64,000 bases of DNA from Lota lota (GCA_026745465.1 JACYXH010000509.1:62001-126000), one strand, 5' to 3'. Positions 1-41,484 are shown, counted from the stretch's first letter. Translations and numbers: made by a program. Notes: generated by a model not told the origin, from the sequence alone.

Positions 1-47
1 ATAAATTGCTGAATGCTCTTTGAGAGTGGATTTGTGCTTGTGCTCAG

Positions 48-27614
<27,567 letters not shown>

Positions 27615-29593
27615 TCGAGTCTAACAGCGTTTTGGGAAAGCGTTAAAGGGAATTAAGTGACCGGATGCATGTGTTTGTTCTACAGAGAAACGGAGAGTTT
27701 GTCCTGATGCAAAAAAAACAAGATAAACCCAACAGAATGACAACTGCTACTCGGAATGACTTATGTCCAGTATTTTACACATCTCGCTTCCTTACACATA
27801 CATTTTTTTCCCTATGTCCCCCAACTTCTGATGCAATCGGGTAGAGGCCATCAAGTCTGTCCATCAAGTTAGTACACCAGTATGCTCTTTCTCTCCTTGC
27901 TCTTTTTTTTTTTTTTTTTTCGGGTGAATTATGCAAACATATCAACACCACACTCTTATTACTCTTAAGACCTCTGAACCTTTCCCTCCCTCTTCATGTA
28001 CCGCATATTTAAAGTCATTCAGCTGGCGCTTGATGTGGAACAAAGATGTTCTCATAGCTAAGCAGTAGTTGTAGTTGTCTGGAGGTTTAGGTGAGTACAG
28101 TGAATTGAAATATGTCCACTCTTCCCCAGTGTCCTGTGCCATAAAAGCTTGCTAAGTGCTCTTTTTATATAAAAACAAAAGAAGAAAAAAAGGTGGCCTT
28201 CCTTGATCACATTTTCTATAATCCTAATCCCTTATGACTCATATTCATACACGTCGCTAAAAATGAGTGGGGTTGTCTTCTATTGCACATTCGTTGTCTT
28301 TTCGTCCCATCAAAGCCAAGTGGATTCTTTATTGTCTCTGTAAAATAGGAATTGGTGTCGCATTAGTGCTTCTGTTTCGTTCCCATCAAGACCTCAGGGC
28401 ATTGAGAGCTCCAATGCCATTTGAATAACTAATTAATTAATACAATTAATCTGGTCTCTTTTAAAGCTCCGTTTAGTTGCCTTCCTTTCTTTCTTTTTTC
28501 ATTTGTTTTATTGGCCGTGAACTCTTTTTGAATTCTGCATTTTACAGATTGTTGTATTATTGTGCCGTGTAAGTCAGAAACTGTAAGGGCTACCGATTCC
28601 ACATTTGGCATCAAATTTCCTCACGCAACAAAAACCCATTTCATGTTTTGGTGGCAGCATTCTTCATCCACGCTCCAATTCCAACCAACTCGACTTTTTT
28701 TTAAATATTTTAAAAGTTTTTTCAATACACCCAAGGCGTCAACAAATTTGGACAACGGCATATCTAGACTGAGCCGAACAAAGTCCATCTAGGTTTTTGA
28801 TAGTCCATGCTGTTCTACTAGAATTTCCCAGTTTCACTATATTGTGGGCAGGGCCTGTTGTACATCACCTACTATAGATCTTAGATAAATTAACTATTGA
28901 AACCAAATCCGGGAGAGAAAAAAAATGCACTGATCAACTCGCAGTGTCCTGCCACCTTTTACCAATAGGTGGCGCTGTAGCATCGTCGCGTCTTTTAATT
29001 GCCATTCGGCTTCCTCGTCGTAACGTCTCGCAGGGTACAGCACTGAGAAAGTACTGGGAGCCACTGTACAGGTATAATACAATCTGGGTATATAGTTTGC
29101 CACGGATTGTCCGTTCAAACGTTATTATGTGGACGCAAATGGTGGTCATTTATTCTCCATTCTCTCGTTCGCACCTGAAGTCCACTTTCATGATGGGTCA
29201 CATAATTAGTTTCCTTGGACACAAGGTGGCATTGTGGCGCTTGCAGCAATATTTTACTTTGTTTTGCTGTTGTGTTCTTTTGTTAAGCATTAGTGTCAGC
29301 TGTCACTTTCATATTAATGGAATTGTGTACATTTAAGTCTGGTGGTAGTGAACGGAAAGAATTCGAGTTGGTGGTCGAAAAAAAAGTTTAACATTTGTAT
29401 ATTTTCGTGTGTGTGTGTGTGTGTGCGCGCGCGCGTGAGAGACGTGCACTTGTTTGTGCGCGAGACTGATGCATGTTAATGAGGGTAATTGGTTAACTAG
29501 ACCTGTTAAAGCTCTCGTGTGTATTTACTATATCATACGCTGTATGAATGACCTGTATAATACAAAGATGATAGGTATAACAATTAATACATG

Positions 29594-29599
29594 AATAAA
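29594..29599 (+). terminator. Candidate atg2a polyadenylation signal
   Basis: AATAAA in a T/A-rich stretch, the last good signal before the trmt112 promoter. Its use would give atg2a a 2.1-kb 3' UTR beginning with a (TG)n array right after the stop codon. Between 27614 and 29593 I see no further exon. Confidence 0.5.
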
Positions 29600-29786
29600 A
29601 AATTATTATGAAATCGTTTTGATTACGTTTTTTTCCCCTTAAGCTGACGAACAGCTGGTACTATTAATATCGTGGGTAATTATGTCAATTTAAGGTAAAA
29701 ACGTTCAAAAGTAATTCCCATCGATAGCCAACGGGAACCTTTCTGAGTTAATGTTTCAGGGAACGTTGGATCGACGCACCGAAGAA

Positions 29787-29794
29787 ACTTCCGG
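29787..29794 (-). promoter_or_regulatory. Possible ETS-factor site upstream of trmt112
   Basis: ACTTCCGG, the reverse complement of CCGGAAGT, lies about 135 bp before the trmt112 ATG. ETS sites at this distance are common in housekeeping promoters. This is a motif match only. Confidence 0.5.
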
Positions 29795-29925
29795 TTCACA
29801 TGTGATGTTTCCAAAGTAGGCTTTTTGAAACCACCTGACAGGCGAATTTAACAATAAGTATTACGCACAGTCGACAGGCTCCTCGCTTTCAAGACCATTC
29901 TAAAGACACCTCTGCCTTTTTAAAG

Positions 29926-31219
29926 ATGAAACTACTAACGCATAACATGTTGACATCTCACGTGAAAGGCGTGACCAAAGGATACCCACTGCTCATCAAG
30001 GTACGACCATGTCTTGTTTTTAACGTTGTCTTGCGTTGTACGAGTTTTACTCTTAAGACGGTGACTTGTTTCCTTCTTATTCGGCAGATGGGGGTTTATT
30101 TCGCCTGCCTCGTACGTCGGATCTAAATGATAGTTTTGTTTGCGTCCGAATGGTCTAACTCGGGGACGATTAAATAGGTAACTTGTTAGCTCGTCGAAGT
30201 ACCATTGTAAATATCTTTGGGGTGGCCTGGTAAAAAAAAATATTTAGATAGCGTTAAGTTATTACCTGGTGACTGACAAGGTCACCTTCCCGTTCATACA
30301 CATTGCGAAGTGTTTTGTTCTGACGTTGAAGTCAACTGATGGTTTATGTGTCTTCCCTTCTCATAGGCCACAGAGGTCAAAGTAAACGAGGTGGAGTTCA
30401 ACTCCCAGTTTGTAAGCCGAATGATCCCCAAACTGGAGTGGAGTGCACTGGTGCAAGCTGCGGAAGGGGTGAGCCAGGTGTTCCGTGGGTTACCACCGTC
30501 TTTCCGTGGACTTTCCTTGACTCTCAACATTTCAAGCTAGCACAAACTCTAGTTCCACACAGCCAAGAAAGAGATGTGCCTTCTAAATCGTCCCCTAATC
30601 CTCTGTCCTCTGTGTCACTAACTGAGAAGAACATCTTATTTTAAAATAGGACATAGATAGATAGATAGATAGGTAGATATGGAGTGTCAAAATTTTTACC
30701 AGACATTTCAATTGAGCTGCAGCCCTGAAGGAAATGTACATTAAAACACTTGAGTGTTTACTCATGTCTGCCCTTCCCTGCCAAACCCCACACAGCTGGG
30801 CCATCTGGAGGACCTGCCGGCTGAGCTGGTGGCCGACTACGAGAACAATGAAGAGTTTCTGAAGAAAGTTCACAAAGTACTACTTGAGGTACACTTGTTC
30901 GGATGACTCTGTGTGATGTACATCAGTGTATAGTTGAGGTTTGTTTTCAAAACATACTATATTGTAATAAATCTCCAGATGAATACATGCGCAGACCTCC
31001 AAAAAATGTTCAGTTTACATGGAGATGTCAGTGATTACATAAAAGAAGTGTTTTTTTTGGGGGGGGGGGCGGTGGCCGCAGTAATCTCTGTCTGTAAAGG
31101 GTTTGTTGCTGTTGCAGGTGGAGGTGGTTGAAGGGAGCTTACAGTGTCCGGAATCCGGCCGGGAGTTCCCCATCTCCCGCGGGGTCCCCAATATGCTGCT
31201 CAATGAAGACGAGGTTTAA
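29926..31219 (+). CDS. trmt112: TRMT112, activator subunit of tRNA, rRNA and protein methyltransferases
   Basis: Exons 29926-30000, 30367-30468, 30796-30888 and 31118-31219 give 123 aa, close to the 125 aa of the human protein as I recall it. The start [16 protein letters not shown] and the tail [20 protein letters not shown] are hallmark Trm112p regions. The protein stabilises and activates partners such as ALKBH8, TRMT11, HEMK2/N6AMT1, METTL5 and BUD23 by sharing a beta-zipper with their methyltransferase fold. All introns are between codons. It sits 2.4 kb after atg2a on the same strand, as in the human 11q13 neighbourhood. No defect seen. Confidence 0.5.
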
Positions 31220-31434
31220 AGACGGGTCTGCGGCCAATAAGGATCCCATGTGGGATTTCAAAGAACAGTACATCTGGACTCTGGCTCGACCCGGTCGTAG
31301 TCTTATTGTTTGGCTATCTTTTAATTGGATATAGTTTCCCGGACACCGTTTTCATCCAGAGGGGCGCTTTCAGTTGGATTTATTTTTATAGTTGTTATAA
31401 TGTTGGTTTTTATTTTGTCTTTGTGCTTTTTCTC

Positions 31435-31440
31435 AATAAA
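31435..31440 (+). terminator. trmt112 polyadenylation signal
   Basis: AATAAA about 216 nt after the trmt112 stop, followed by a T-rich stretch, at a typical distance for a short 3' UTR. Confidence 0.5.
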
Positions 31441-33495
31441 ACAGTTTATTCCCTGATATGCATGTCTGCTTTATGCCTGACCTTTTTTTTTTTTGCCTCA
31501 TGGAGAATGGGCTTGCACCACTTCACCTGTGGAAATAAGCACAGGCAGAGAAGTGTTTTGGTGAATGAAAACGTGCTCTCACAGAGGTCTGAACCCTTCG
31601 TCCACCAGCTCTGTAATCAGCTCCGGGCTCGTGAAGTACTGAGACATGACGTGGCAGTAGCTCGGCTATATTTGTCTTTTGGAAAGTAGCAGTAAAAAGT
31701 AGACGTTGTTTTTAAGGATTTTCTTCCCCCTTTTTCTTTCCAAAAAATAAAAGCTTGAAGATGCAGTGTGTGCCCCTGACCGACAGGGTGCATTGTCTTT
31801 GATCGGCGGTGCGCCTACGGTCTTGCGGTAGGCCTATTGACTTGTCTTTTTACTGTGCGATGGCTTCCAACGACTTTTTAGATCCACGTAGACAAATTAA
31901 CTACGAGGCAAAGTCTGTTGACATCATTTGCCTCTCAGCCTTCAAGTTGGAACAAGCTCCCATTTGTTCCCATGCAGCGTGTTATCATTTGCAGAGGAGA
32001 GACGGGAGGTATATAGCAGTGCCCACACCATAAGCCCAGAGGCTGCCTGCTTCCTGTCTCCTGTATCCTTCTCTTTGCATGCCTCTCTCTCACACTCCCT
32101 CTCTTTCTTTCTCCTCTACCTTCCCCTTCTACTTAGGGCAATTATAGGGCTTCACCCGCGACTATAATAACGGTATAATGGGATGGCAGCAAAGTGGCAA
32201 TAAAAACCTCCCCTGACAGATTAACGGCCTCTTCCAACTTCCCAGCTGTAATTAACAGTAAGCCTAGGATGGTAAAATAATAGATTGAAAGCTGAATATA
32301 GAGATAGAAAAGAGTTATGCAATTTAATAATAAAGATTGTACGCGCCTTTATAACTTTCCTTTTAAAATAATTGCAATATAGTTCAGAGAAAAGTATTAT
32401 TTAGCATAATGGCAGGTTTTGGAGAATTATCCTCTCTTGATTAGAACAAAATGTTTGACTTTCCCGGATTAGGGAAATTGTGTTTAGGCCTGCTATGCCC
32501 AGAATAAATATTTACCTTTGTAGAGAGGGGGGGGGGGGGGGGGGTTGCAAACATTTGTGTGGACACTTTGCTCCTTCTTTTTTGGAGATGCCTAACTTGC
32601 GTAAGCATACCCTCAATATCCTTGGTGTCACGTCTCCACCCCCCTTCCCTCCTTCTCCCCCCCATTCCCTCCTCTCTCTTCGCTCTCCTCTCGATGCAAA
32701 CTGTAAGGATCCCTTTTAGTGGAGCCTTTGGTCCCAGGCTCTACATACCCGACTGACTTTTGGCTCTACGGGGTTATAGTGTCTTCACACTATCCACCCC
32801 CACACAGCTGGCCCAAATGTGTTACTTCGACGTAGAAAAAGTTGGATAACTGAACTGAATCTCAGTTAACCTGAGCAGGTCTACATGTGTGATTTATTGA
32901 GACGTTGCTCAAGGGGTCCCGGGCAACACAAAGGCGTCCTTTCATCGAGAGATTTTATTTTTTGCGATCCGACTTTTTTTTTTTTTATGTGCGGCTGAAA
33001 AGCATTAAATTTACTGGACTGGATGTTGGGAGGACGAGTGAGACACCGGTTTACTTTCTGTCAACATTTAAATGCTTTTTATTGACTCGTTTCGGGCAAT
33101 GGGAGGATCTCCGAAGACCTGTAACTTGACTGGGTTGACTGTTGAACGGGTATGGACTTGATGCTTTTAGATTCTTCTCCTGGTTGACTGCGTGGAAGAA
33201 AACGTGACAATTCCGAATTTTTTTATAAATAAATAAAAAACATAATATTGTATTTTGGATATTTACGACATGGGCTGAGCTCTGTGTTAGTCGCTCGTGA
33301 TGAGTTTTTGCCGGGAACGATATTAATCTTTGAAGATGTCTGTTGGAAGCCTTTGAGTGATTTCACAGTGGTGTGTAGCACGTTTGTATTTGGAGGCATT
33401 GCGCACTGACGAACTGGCAGTGGAACCGCGGGTGCGCACGACACATCAAGGACGTTTAGGTGCGCGACTTGGGAATCCAGCGCTCACTCCGGACA
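31441..33495. other. Intergenic region and 5' UTR/promoter side of the TGF-beta gene
   Basis: AT-rich, mostly unique sequence with a G run at 32527-32544 and CT-rich patches. No supported exon was seen. The last few hundred bases are probably the long 5' UTR of the TGF-beta gene; I could not place the transcription start. Confidence 0.5.
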
Positions 33496-35747
33496 ATGTA
33501 TCTCACCCACCTCATCTTCTTGCTGCTGAGGCTGGCTGTCACCCTCGACGGGCTCAACACGTGCCAGTTTTTTAACCTGGACGAGCAGAAGTCAAAACGC
33601 ATCGAGGCAGTCCGCGGGCAAATTCTTAGTAAGCTCCGCATCAGAAGTCCACCGGCCAGGCAAGAAACCCCCCCGACCGAAACGGTGCCCCCTGAGGTCA
33701 TGCTCCTCTACAACAGCACGAGGGAACTGCTCAAAGAGCGTGCGCGTCTGGCCGAATCCGCGTGCGACCGCGAGAGTAGTGAAGAGGATTATTACGCAAA
33801 AGAGGTGCAACGTATTGACATGTTGCCGCCCCGGACAGATACCAGTGAGTCATTCTCCTAGTCCTAGGACTCTAAAAAAAGTCCTGTGACTGACCTTTTA
33901 ACGAGCAAAACATGCAATTTAGCCTATTATAATCGGTTTTACGCGTGCGTAAAAAGCACCACAATCAGCAGGCCAGTCCTTTGTCCAGTTTCTAATTAAG
34001 CCCAAAGCTCTCATTAAAGTTAGTGTCGGTTTATAGCCTCTTATCATCAACCATAATGTCTGTGATGATGATGCTCTGTCTCGACACACACCGCAGAATC
34101 AGAAACCACCGCGCCACCAAAGAATACTTTGGAATCTGCTCCATCCCACATGGGCTTAATCGCTCTGCGCCATCCCAATTCCAACCCAAACGTTCACGTT
34201 TTGTGTCTCTGGCGTGTGTCTTTCCTCTACGGGTGCCCAGATGCGGTGAACCCGGTGTCGCCCAGTCCCCACTACAGGACGGTCCACTTTGACGTCAGTG
34301 GCGTGGAGCTCGCCAACAGCACCCTGGTGAAGGCCGAGTTCAGGATCTTCCGGGCCCCGAACCCGCAGGCCCGCGCCGCCGAACAGAGAGTGGAAGTCTA
34401 TCAGGTACGCTCACAGAACATCCGAGCGTCCACCCAACGCTCCCCGTAACATTCCCGACCATCGCCACGTGGAGCGGAGCCAGAGGAAAGGATTTCTGTT
34501 TATGGGGTGTATGCGGTAGAAACACTGTTGCTGATGCAGTGCAAGCAATGGACGAGCAAGTTACAGTAGAGACACACACATTTCCACATATTTCGTTGTT
34601 TTTAGGATGGCATTATGGTGTATGGTTTTTAATAAAATCTATTTGGTTGCACCTGCCTTTAACTCTTAATATGAACCCAGTGCAGATGCATTTTGCTTAA
34701 AGACAACTAGAAATGCCATCACAGCTAGTTATAGCTGTAATTTTCTGTGTTTGCGTGTGTGTGTGCGTGTTTGAGTGCGTGTTTGCGTGTGTGTGTGTGT
34801 GTGTACGTGTTCGCGTGTGTGTTTGCATGTGTGTGCGTGTGTGTGTGTGTGTGTGTGTTTGCATGTGTGTGGGTTTGCGTGTGTGCGTGTGTGTTTGCGT
34901 GTGTGTGCGTGTTCGCGTGCGCGTGTTTGTTTCAGCTGCTGATGCCCGATGAGGAGAGCATTTCCACACAGCGCTACGTGGACTCCCGGACCTTGCAGCC
35001 CCGGGCCAAAGGGAGCTGGATCTCCGTGGAGGTCACAGAGACGGTCAAGGACTGGCTAGGAGACACAGGTCAGCCCAGAACACACCTCAACCCCCAAACC
35101 ACCTGCCCTGTCTCCTGGCCCTTCCTTGTTCTTACTCCACTTCAATGGTTTTAACAAGGAGTCCAACACAGTGTTACAGTTTCTGATTGGCTGAATCTGT
35201 TACCAGGTGATGTCATCGAGCATTCAATGGTAGGCATGGGACATCACTGGGAACCAATTTGAGCCAATCAGGATTCTAATTATTTAACCTGGTTTTGTAC
35301 TAATATGTTTGTACTTTGTTAGACATTAAAAGACTACACACAAGATGTGATTGGGACTTTCAAAAGTAACACAAAATCAATCCATAGATGGTTTTAATCT
35401 CATGGTTTGTTTTTGTTAAGTTTTATATACATTGTGTTATGTTTGTACATTTTATACGGAAACGTGTGTTGCACCTTCTAATCTTTCCTCTGCTCTTACA
35501 CTTTATACTTTATTCTCTGTACACTTTGTATCCCCGTTGTCTTTTTTTCCATTCTAATCTCTCTTCCATCCCTCTCTCCATCCATCCCTCCCTCCCGTCG
35601 TCATGGCGACCAGAGAAGAACCTGGGCCTGAAGCTGAGCGTCCACTGTCCCTGCTGCACCTTCGTCCCGTCCACCAACAACATCCTGCCCAACAAGAGCG
35701 AGGAGCTGGAAGCGCTATTCGCAGGTGTGTGTTAACGCACGCACGCA

Positions 35748-35796
<49 letters not shown>

Positions 35797-38662
35797 GCAA
35801 ACCCCAAGATTCTCCAATCCTGGCTGAAAAACGCAGAACTTTAGCTTTTAGCTGCTCTTTGTGTGTGGAGATGGAGTAACAGTAACAGGGTTACGCAACC
35901 ATTGACAGATCAAGATATTTATTGATTGGAGAGACTCGCACATCCAAACTGTAGTGCCTTGCGCCGGGCTGTGTATGTAGTGCACGTATTGATTGAAAAC
36001 ACTCATGCATTAAGCAGCTTACCATGCAACAGCTTGTTTATTAGTTGACACTTTTTGGTATATATCATCATGGTGGTTTTATGGAAGAATCCCTTGACTT
36101 TTACGGCTGTGTTAAGATTTATTTCAGAATATTTTTCAGTTGGTCATTTATGTGAAAACGTAAAAGAAAAACGCCTGCAATAAACAGTATCTCAGCGGGC
36201 TAATGCAGCCGCACATTGCCGGCTTTTCATATGTCATCATGAAACTACATGGAACTGAACTAAACCTCTGAGTCTGAACACTGTATCAGAGGACCACCCC
36301 CACCACCACCCCTTCCCACCCCCACGCCTCCGCTCTGTCTCCCAGGTGTGGACGACCTGCAGCTCAGACAGATGCAGCGGCCCGGCCAGACCAAGGGTCA
36401 GCCCGACTTCAGCACCAAGACCCCCCACCTCATCCTCACCCTGCTGCCCAGCGACCGGGTGGACAACCCCACCAAGAGGAGCCGCAAGAGGAGGGCGGCC
36501 GCCGTGGACTCCTCCACCTGCTCCCGGTAACACCCCCCGCCCCCCCCCCCCCCCCCCCCCCCCCCCCGCTCCAGTCCCTAGTGCCATAGGGAAGCCCATG
36601 CTTCAAAACCTAGCGAGACGGGATGGCATAAATTGATGTATTCGTTTTACCGCCGATTCTGACCCAGGAACCTTTTTGTGGGCCGTTGTGTGACAAAATG
36701 AAAAAACAGTCCTCGCTCCCTTGTTTAGACTGCCAAGCGAGCGGTCTGCAGTTGTTTTAATTTAGACGACCTCAGTGCGGAGGAAAACGCCTGGCAGCCC
36801 CACTCCATCATTACCTCCGGCTGGCAGTTTCTCCACAACCCATGCGTCGACCCATTTGAATTTTCCCATGACCAAACCCACGGGCCTTGCCCCCAACCCC
36901 GACCCCCATATCCCCTCCAAAACAGAACAGAAGCTCCAAACTATATCCCAAAATAATGACCTGTATTCCCTCTTATTTTTCCCCACCTCTTTTTGACGTA
37001 GGAATTCGGAACAAGGCTGCTGCCTGCGCTCTCTCTACATCGACTTCCGGCGCGACCTCAACTGGAAGTGGATCCACGAACCCAAAGGCTACAAGGCCAA
37101 CTTCTGCGCAGGCAGCTGCCCCTATCTCTGGAGCGCTGACAACCACTACAACATGGTGAGCATGGATTGGCTCACTTGTTGTTTTAGTAAGATGACACCT
37201 GATTGGTTCATTTATTTATACCTTTATTTTATTTCAAATACAATAAAACCAAGGAATAATAATAGAATAATGTTTGTACAACACAAAACTTTGTGACCAA
37301 AGAATAGGTGAATGCTGAAGCATGATTGGTTATTTCAAGTTCTAAAGTTTGATTGCAGCTCACCAGATGAACTGTTGGCAGGTTGAGGACTACTGCTGTA
37401 CTCATACAGACCTCTTTACATTCGCTTATCATAAAGAATAAGAGTAAGCAAACCGTGAAACCAGCTATGCTATGGGGCCCCCACAGCTAGCTTAATGTGC
37501 AATGTTTATGGCTGCTGTAACGCAGTGGTTTTGTGAGGGTTGGTTAACCCCACTCTCATAAATGTCCTGTCACCTCGGTATTTTGGACCCCTGAAAACGG
37601 GCGGCGATGAACCTAAAGGATTATAGAAGGTTTAGCGCATTGAGCTGCTTTGAATAATTAAGGTATTTCAGACTAGAAGATAAGTTGACGATGGATTGGT
37701 TTCCCTCTTGATTTAAGATAACATGACTTTAAGAACATTTCTAAAGATGTTCTAAGTTATATTTAGGGTATACCTGTATACAGTAAATGCAGCCCTGGTA
37801 CCTTGGGTCAGTACAGTAATCAGTTTCAATTTAGTATTTTTAGGTTATAAAAATAACAAATGTGTGGTTGGGTGTGGTTGGGAGGGAGGGCAATGAATTT
37901 GAGGAAAAACAACCTTGTTAAATGTTAGGTTGTGGTTTCTTGTTTTATTTGCATAGATCTTGTTTTCTTAGGTGGTGGTATAGTGAAGGTATTTATATCT
38001 GTGTGTTACCTTTTCACCAGGCTGCAATGCAGTCAAATGGGCCAGTGGCTTATTCCATGGAAAAACACAATAAAAGTCCCTTCTGACTACAGGACTTTAA
38101 CAGTATAAATTCTAATATACTAATATATCCAGTTCTAAAAATGTATTTCATCCACAGGAGCGTGGCTTCTAGTTTGAATTAAAAAATGCATTGACCTTTT
38201 TGATAGGATTTATAACATATGATACACTGGAAGAACACAATACTTTTAGGGATGAGGTCTATAATGTTTTATTTACCCACAAACCTCTGGTCCACTTCGC
38301 ACAACGTCAATATTTGTTTCCCTCGATTCAATAATCTTTTTTTGTTTCGTGATTGCATCTAGATTAAAAACGTACAGAAATACAGCAACCCCAGTCTGCT
38401 CAGACATAGGGGCGGTTTATGAGATCCCGCCATCATTGTCATGTGACAACCTTGAGGAAAAAGTGTTGTCTCTCTCTTCCCCCCCCCCCCCCCCCCCCCC
38501 CAGATCCTCCCTCTGTACAACAAGATGAACCCCGAGGCGTCGGCGTCCCCCTGCTGCGTGCCCCAGGACCTGGAGCCCCTCACCATCGTCTACTTCATGG
38601 GCCGCACGCCCCGCGTGGAACAGCTCTCCAACATGGTGGTCAAGTCCTGCAAGTGCCGCTGA
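33496..38662 (+). CDS. tgfb2-like: TGF-beta precursor, TGF-beta2-like (probably the fish form reported as TGF-beta6)
   Basis: Seven exons (33496-33844, 34241-34404, 34936-35068, 35614-35724, 36346-36526, 37002-37155, 38504-38662) encode 416 aa in one open frame. It has a signal peptide rich in Leu, a latency peptide with [11 protein letters not shown] (the Cys that can bond LTBP), [15 protein letters not shown] and the TGF-beta2-type [14 protein letters not shown] basic RSRKRR furin site leads to a 114-aa mature ligand with all nine cysteines (TC, GCC, FCAGSC, SPCC, SCKC). No RGD is present in the latency peptide, unlike TGF-beta1 and 3. The ligand would signal through TGFBR2/TGFBR1 and SMAD2/3. 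Closest family member by eye is TGF-beta2, but it sits by atg2a, trmt112 and kcnk4. Ordinary tgfb2 is the alternative name. Confidence 0.5.
34748..34931. repeat. Imperfect (TG)n array before a TGF-beta exon
   Basis: TG units with GC and TT variants running to the TTTCAG acceptor of exon 34936-35068. Confidence 0.5.
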
Positions 38663-39172
38663 AGCTCGGGGGGGGGGGGGGGGGGGGAGGAAGTTACAGG
38701 AAGGTCCTGATGGAGGAGAGAGGAGGAGGAAGAGGAGGAAGCTTAGGCTGAGATGGGCAAGCGAAAAACGCCTGTGGCAACGTCTTTAAGGGATGGGACA
38801 ACAACACAGGAGAGAGAGGGGGGGGAGAGAGAGGGGGGGAGAGAGAGGGGGGGGAGAGAGAGAGGGGGGGAGAGAGAGGGGGGAGAGAGAGGGAGGGAGA
38901 GAGAGAGGGAGGGAGACGGAGGGAGAGAGAGAGAGAGGGATGGAGAGGGAGGGAGAGAGAGAGGGAGCTGTTTGTTCACCAACTTAATCACCCTAGTGTG
39001 GGAGATTTTGATTTATTTTTTCTTCCTTTCTTGTTTGTTTATATTCCTGCCTCATTAGAGGTGTGAATAACTCTGGGTGGGGGTGCATGAGTCAGAGTGG
39101 GGGGGGGGGGGGGGGGGGGGTCAGTTATCTGTAGCAATTTATCCAGGAAATATTCTGTTTTGATGTTGCTGA

Positions 39173-39231
39173 CTGTATATAAAAAAAAGTATATATATAT
39201 ATATATATATATATACTTTTTTTATATACAG
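39173..39231. repeat. Near-perfect AT palindrome
   Basis: ctgtatat + A8 + G, then (TA)n, then C + T7 + atatacag: a 59-bp self-complementary stretch. Confidence 0.5.
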
Positions 39232-39316
39232 TATATATATGCTACATTTATGACCCTCAGCAACAGTCATAAACTTCAGGGACCTGTATGTTGGGCATTT
39301 CATTACTTAATGAAAT

Positions 39317-39390
<74 letters not shown>

Positions 39391-39516
39391 ACAGTGAATG
39401 AATTGGTCTCTTCTAATTTTCCTTCTGTCTTTAGGTGGAGGTGATAATGATAGATGGGACTTAACAAAAGGGTGGAGAGGGTTTCTAAAAGCTTGAGAGC
39501 TTTGGATGTAGAAAAT

Positions 39517-39517
<1 letters not shown>

Positions 39518-39548
<31 letters not shown>

Positions 39549-39870
39549 CGAGAGAGAGCGAGAGAGAGAGCGAGAGAGAGCGAGCGAGAGAGAGCGAGCG
39601 AGAGAGAGAGAGAGCGAGAGAGAGCGAGAGAGAGAGAGCGAGAGAGAGCGAGCGAGAGAGAGCGAGAGAGAGAGAGCGAGAGAGCGAGAGAGAGAGAGAG
39701 CGAGAGAGAGCGAGCGAGCGAGCGAGAGAGAGCGAGCGAGCGAGCGAGAGAGAGCGAGAGCGAGAGAGAGCGAGAGAGAGCGAGCGAGCGAGCGAGAGAG
39801 AGCGAGCGAGAGAGAGCGAGAGAGCGAGAGAGAGAGAGAGCGAGAGAGAGCGAGCAAGAGAGAGAGAGAG
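39518..39870. repeat. GAGA/GCGA purine-rich array
   Basis: About 350 bp of GA units with regularly placed GCGA variants. Confidence 0.5.
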
Positions 39871-40829
39871 CAGGGGCCATGCCAGCTCTGTGGCAGGAGG
39901 CTGAAATCGACGCCGACGTAAACAGGATGTGAACGATTTCCAGACACCGACCTGACCACTCACAGAACGCTGGGTTTAAATGCTCCCCTCATTCTCTCTC
40001 TCTCTCTCTCTCCTACTCCCACTCTATCTCTCTCTCTCTCACTCATTCTCTCTCTCTCTCTCTCACTCTCTCACTCATTCTCTCTCTCTCTCCCACTCCC
40101 ACTCTATCTCTCTCTCTCACTCATTCTCTCTCTCTCTCTCTCTCTCTCACTCATTCTCTCTCTCTCTCTCTCTCCCACTCCCACTCCCTCTCTAGCTCTC
40201 TATCTCACTCGTTCTCTCTCTCTCTCTCGTTCTCCTTCTGCCACAACTCTGTGAAAAAGAGAGGACAGAGAGAGAGGGAGGCAGAGGGGAGAGGCTTTGA
40301 AAATGAGTCTTGGGATGATAGGGCTGAATTTGGAATGGCAGTACTTTTGGGTTAAGGTGGTATTTTGCAGTCATGGCAAATTTGTAACTATTTGGGTCTG
40401 GCTCAACGTTTCCATAATCACACTCTCCTGTGCGTTTCCTGGATGTGCGCTCATTATCTGATGTTAAGAAGCTGTTGACTCTGTCCTATTCCTACGCTGT
40501 CATTATATTCCTTCGTACCTATGTTTACCATTGGTCACGCCGATCCACACGGAAGCAAGCACACACACGCACATGCAAGGACACACACAGACAGACACAC
40601 GCACACACACACACTCACAAACGCACGCAGGCACGCACAAATATTCACAAACATACATTCATACCCATGTACACACACTCTAAAAAAAAATGCACAGTCC
40701 CTCTCTCTCTCTCGCTACACCCCAGTATCCACAGTGACCACTTTTGATAGAATGTCTAAACGCTGAAAACAAAAATAAAAATCCCTGGGGCTCATTTTAA
40801 ATATAGACCTTCTGGTATGTTGGTGGTTT

Positions 40830-40861
<32 letters not shown>

Positions 40862-41097
40862 AGTGGGTTCACTCTTCTGTGTGTGTGCTTCTGTGTATGT
40901 GAGAAAATCTGAAGTGTGTGTTTGTTACACCAAACAATCCTACCTGGCCTTTTTTTTTGTGAGATTTTTATTTTATTCATCTGTGTTATACATCACAAAA
41001 ACCTGTTCTAGATGATGTCACCCTGCTGAAAGTGAGATTGAAATGTCTTTGTTCTGGTGTGTGTTTAGGGTTGGTTTCTGTAAAAATACTGGCTGAC

Positions 41098-41103
41098 AAT
41101 AAA
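41098..41103 (+). terminator. Candidate polyadenylation signal of the TGF-beta gene
   Basis: AATAAA followed by GTTTGAACAAG, the first convincing signal downstream on the plus strand. It would give a 2.4-kb, repeat-filled 3' UTR. Not proven. Confidence 0.5.
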
Positions 41104-41484
41104 GTTTGAACAAGAAAAACAAGAGAAATGGTTGAACTCAGACTGGCACACTTTAAGACTCACTGACTGACTGTCAATAGTTGTGTGAGATTTATTCAAA
41201 CATGTTTAAAAAGTTTGAAGTATAGGATTTTTATTTTTTCATGTGATTGAATAAGTATTCAGTCACTTCTGGGAGCCATGCCACATCTGCTGCTAAATGA
41301 TCTCAAAACAACATAAAGGTTTGACCAAAGCAGTTCTATTTGCAAAGTGTGTGTGTGTTTTGGGGTACTGGTTCTGGCGTGATGTGGCGAGCCCCCCAAG
41401 TAAAGTAGGCTCAGCATCTGTAAGTCTTTTGCACTTAACTACCGCTTGCTATATCCAACCTGTACTTATCCCTTGTAGAAAGCT

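Noticed and set aside
28429-29336. Small open frames between atg2a and trmt112
   Set aside because: Short, overlapping on both strands and without recognisable motifs or splice context.
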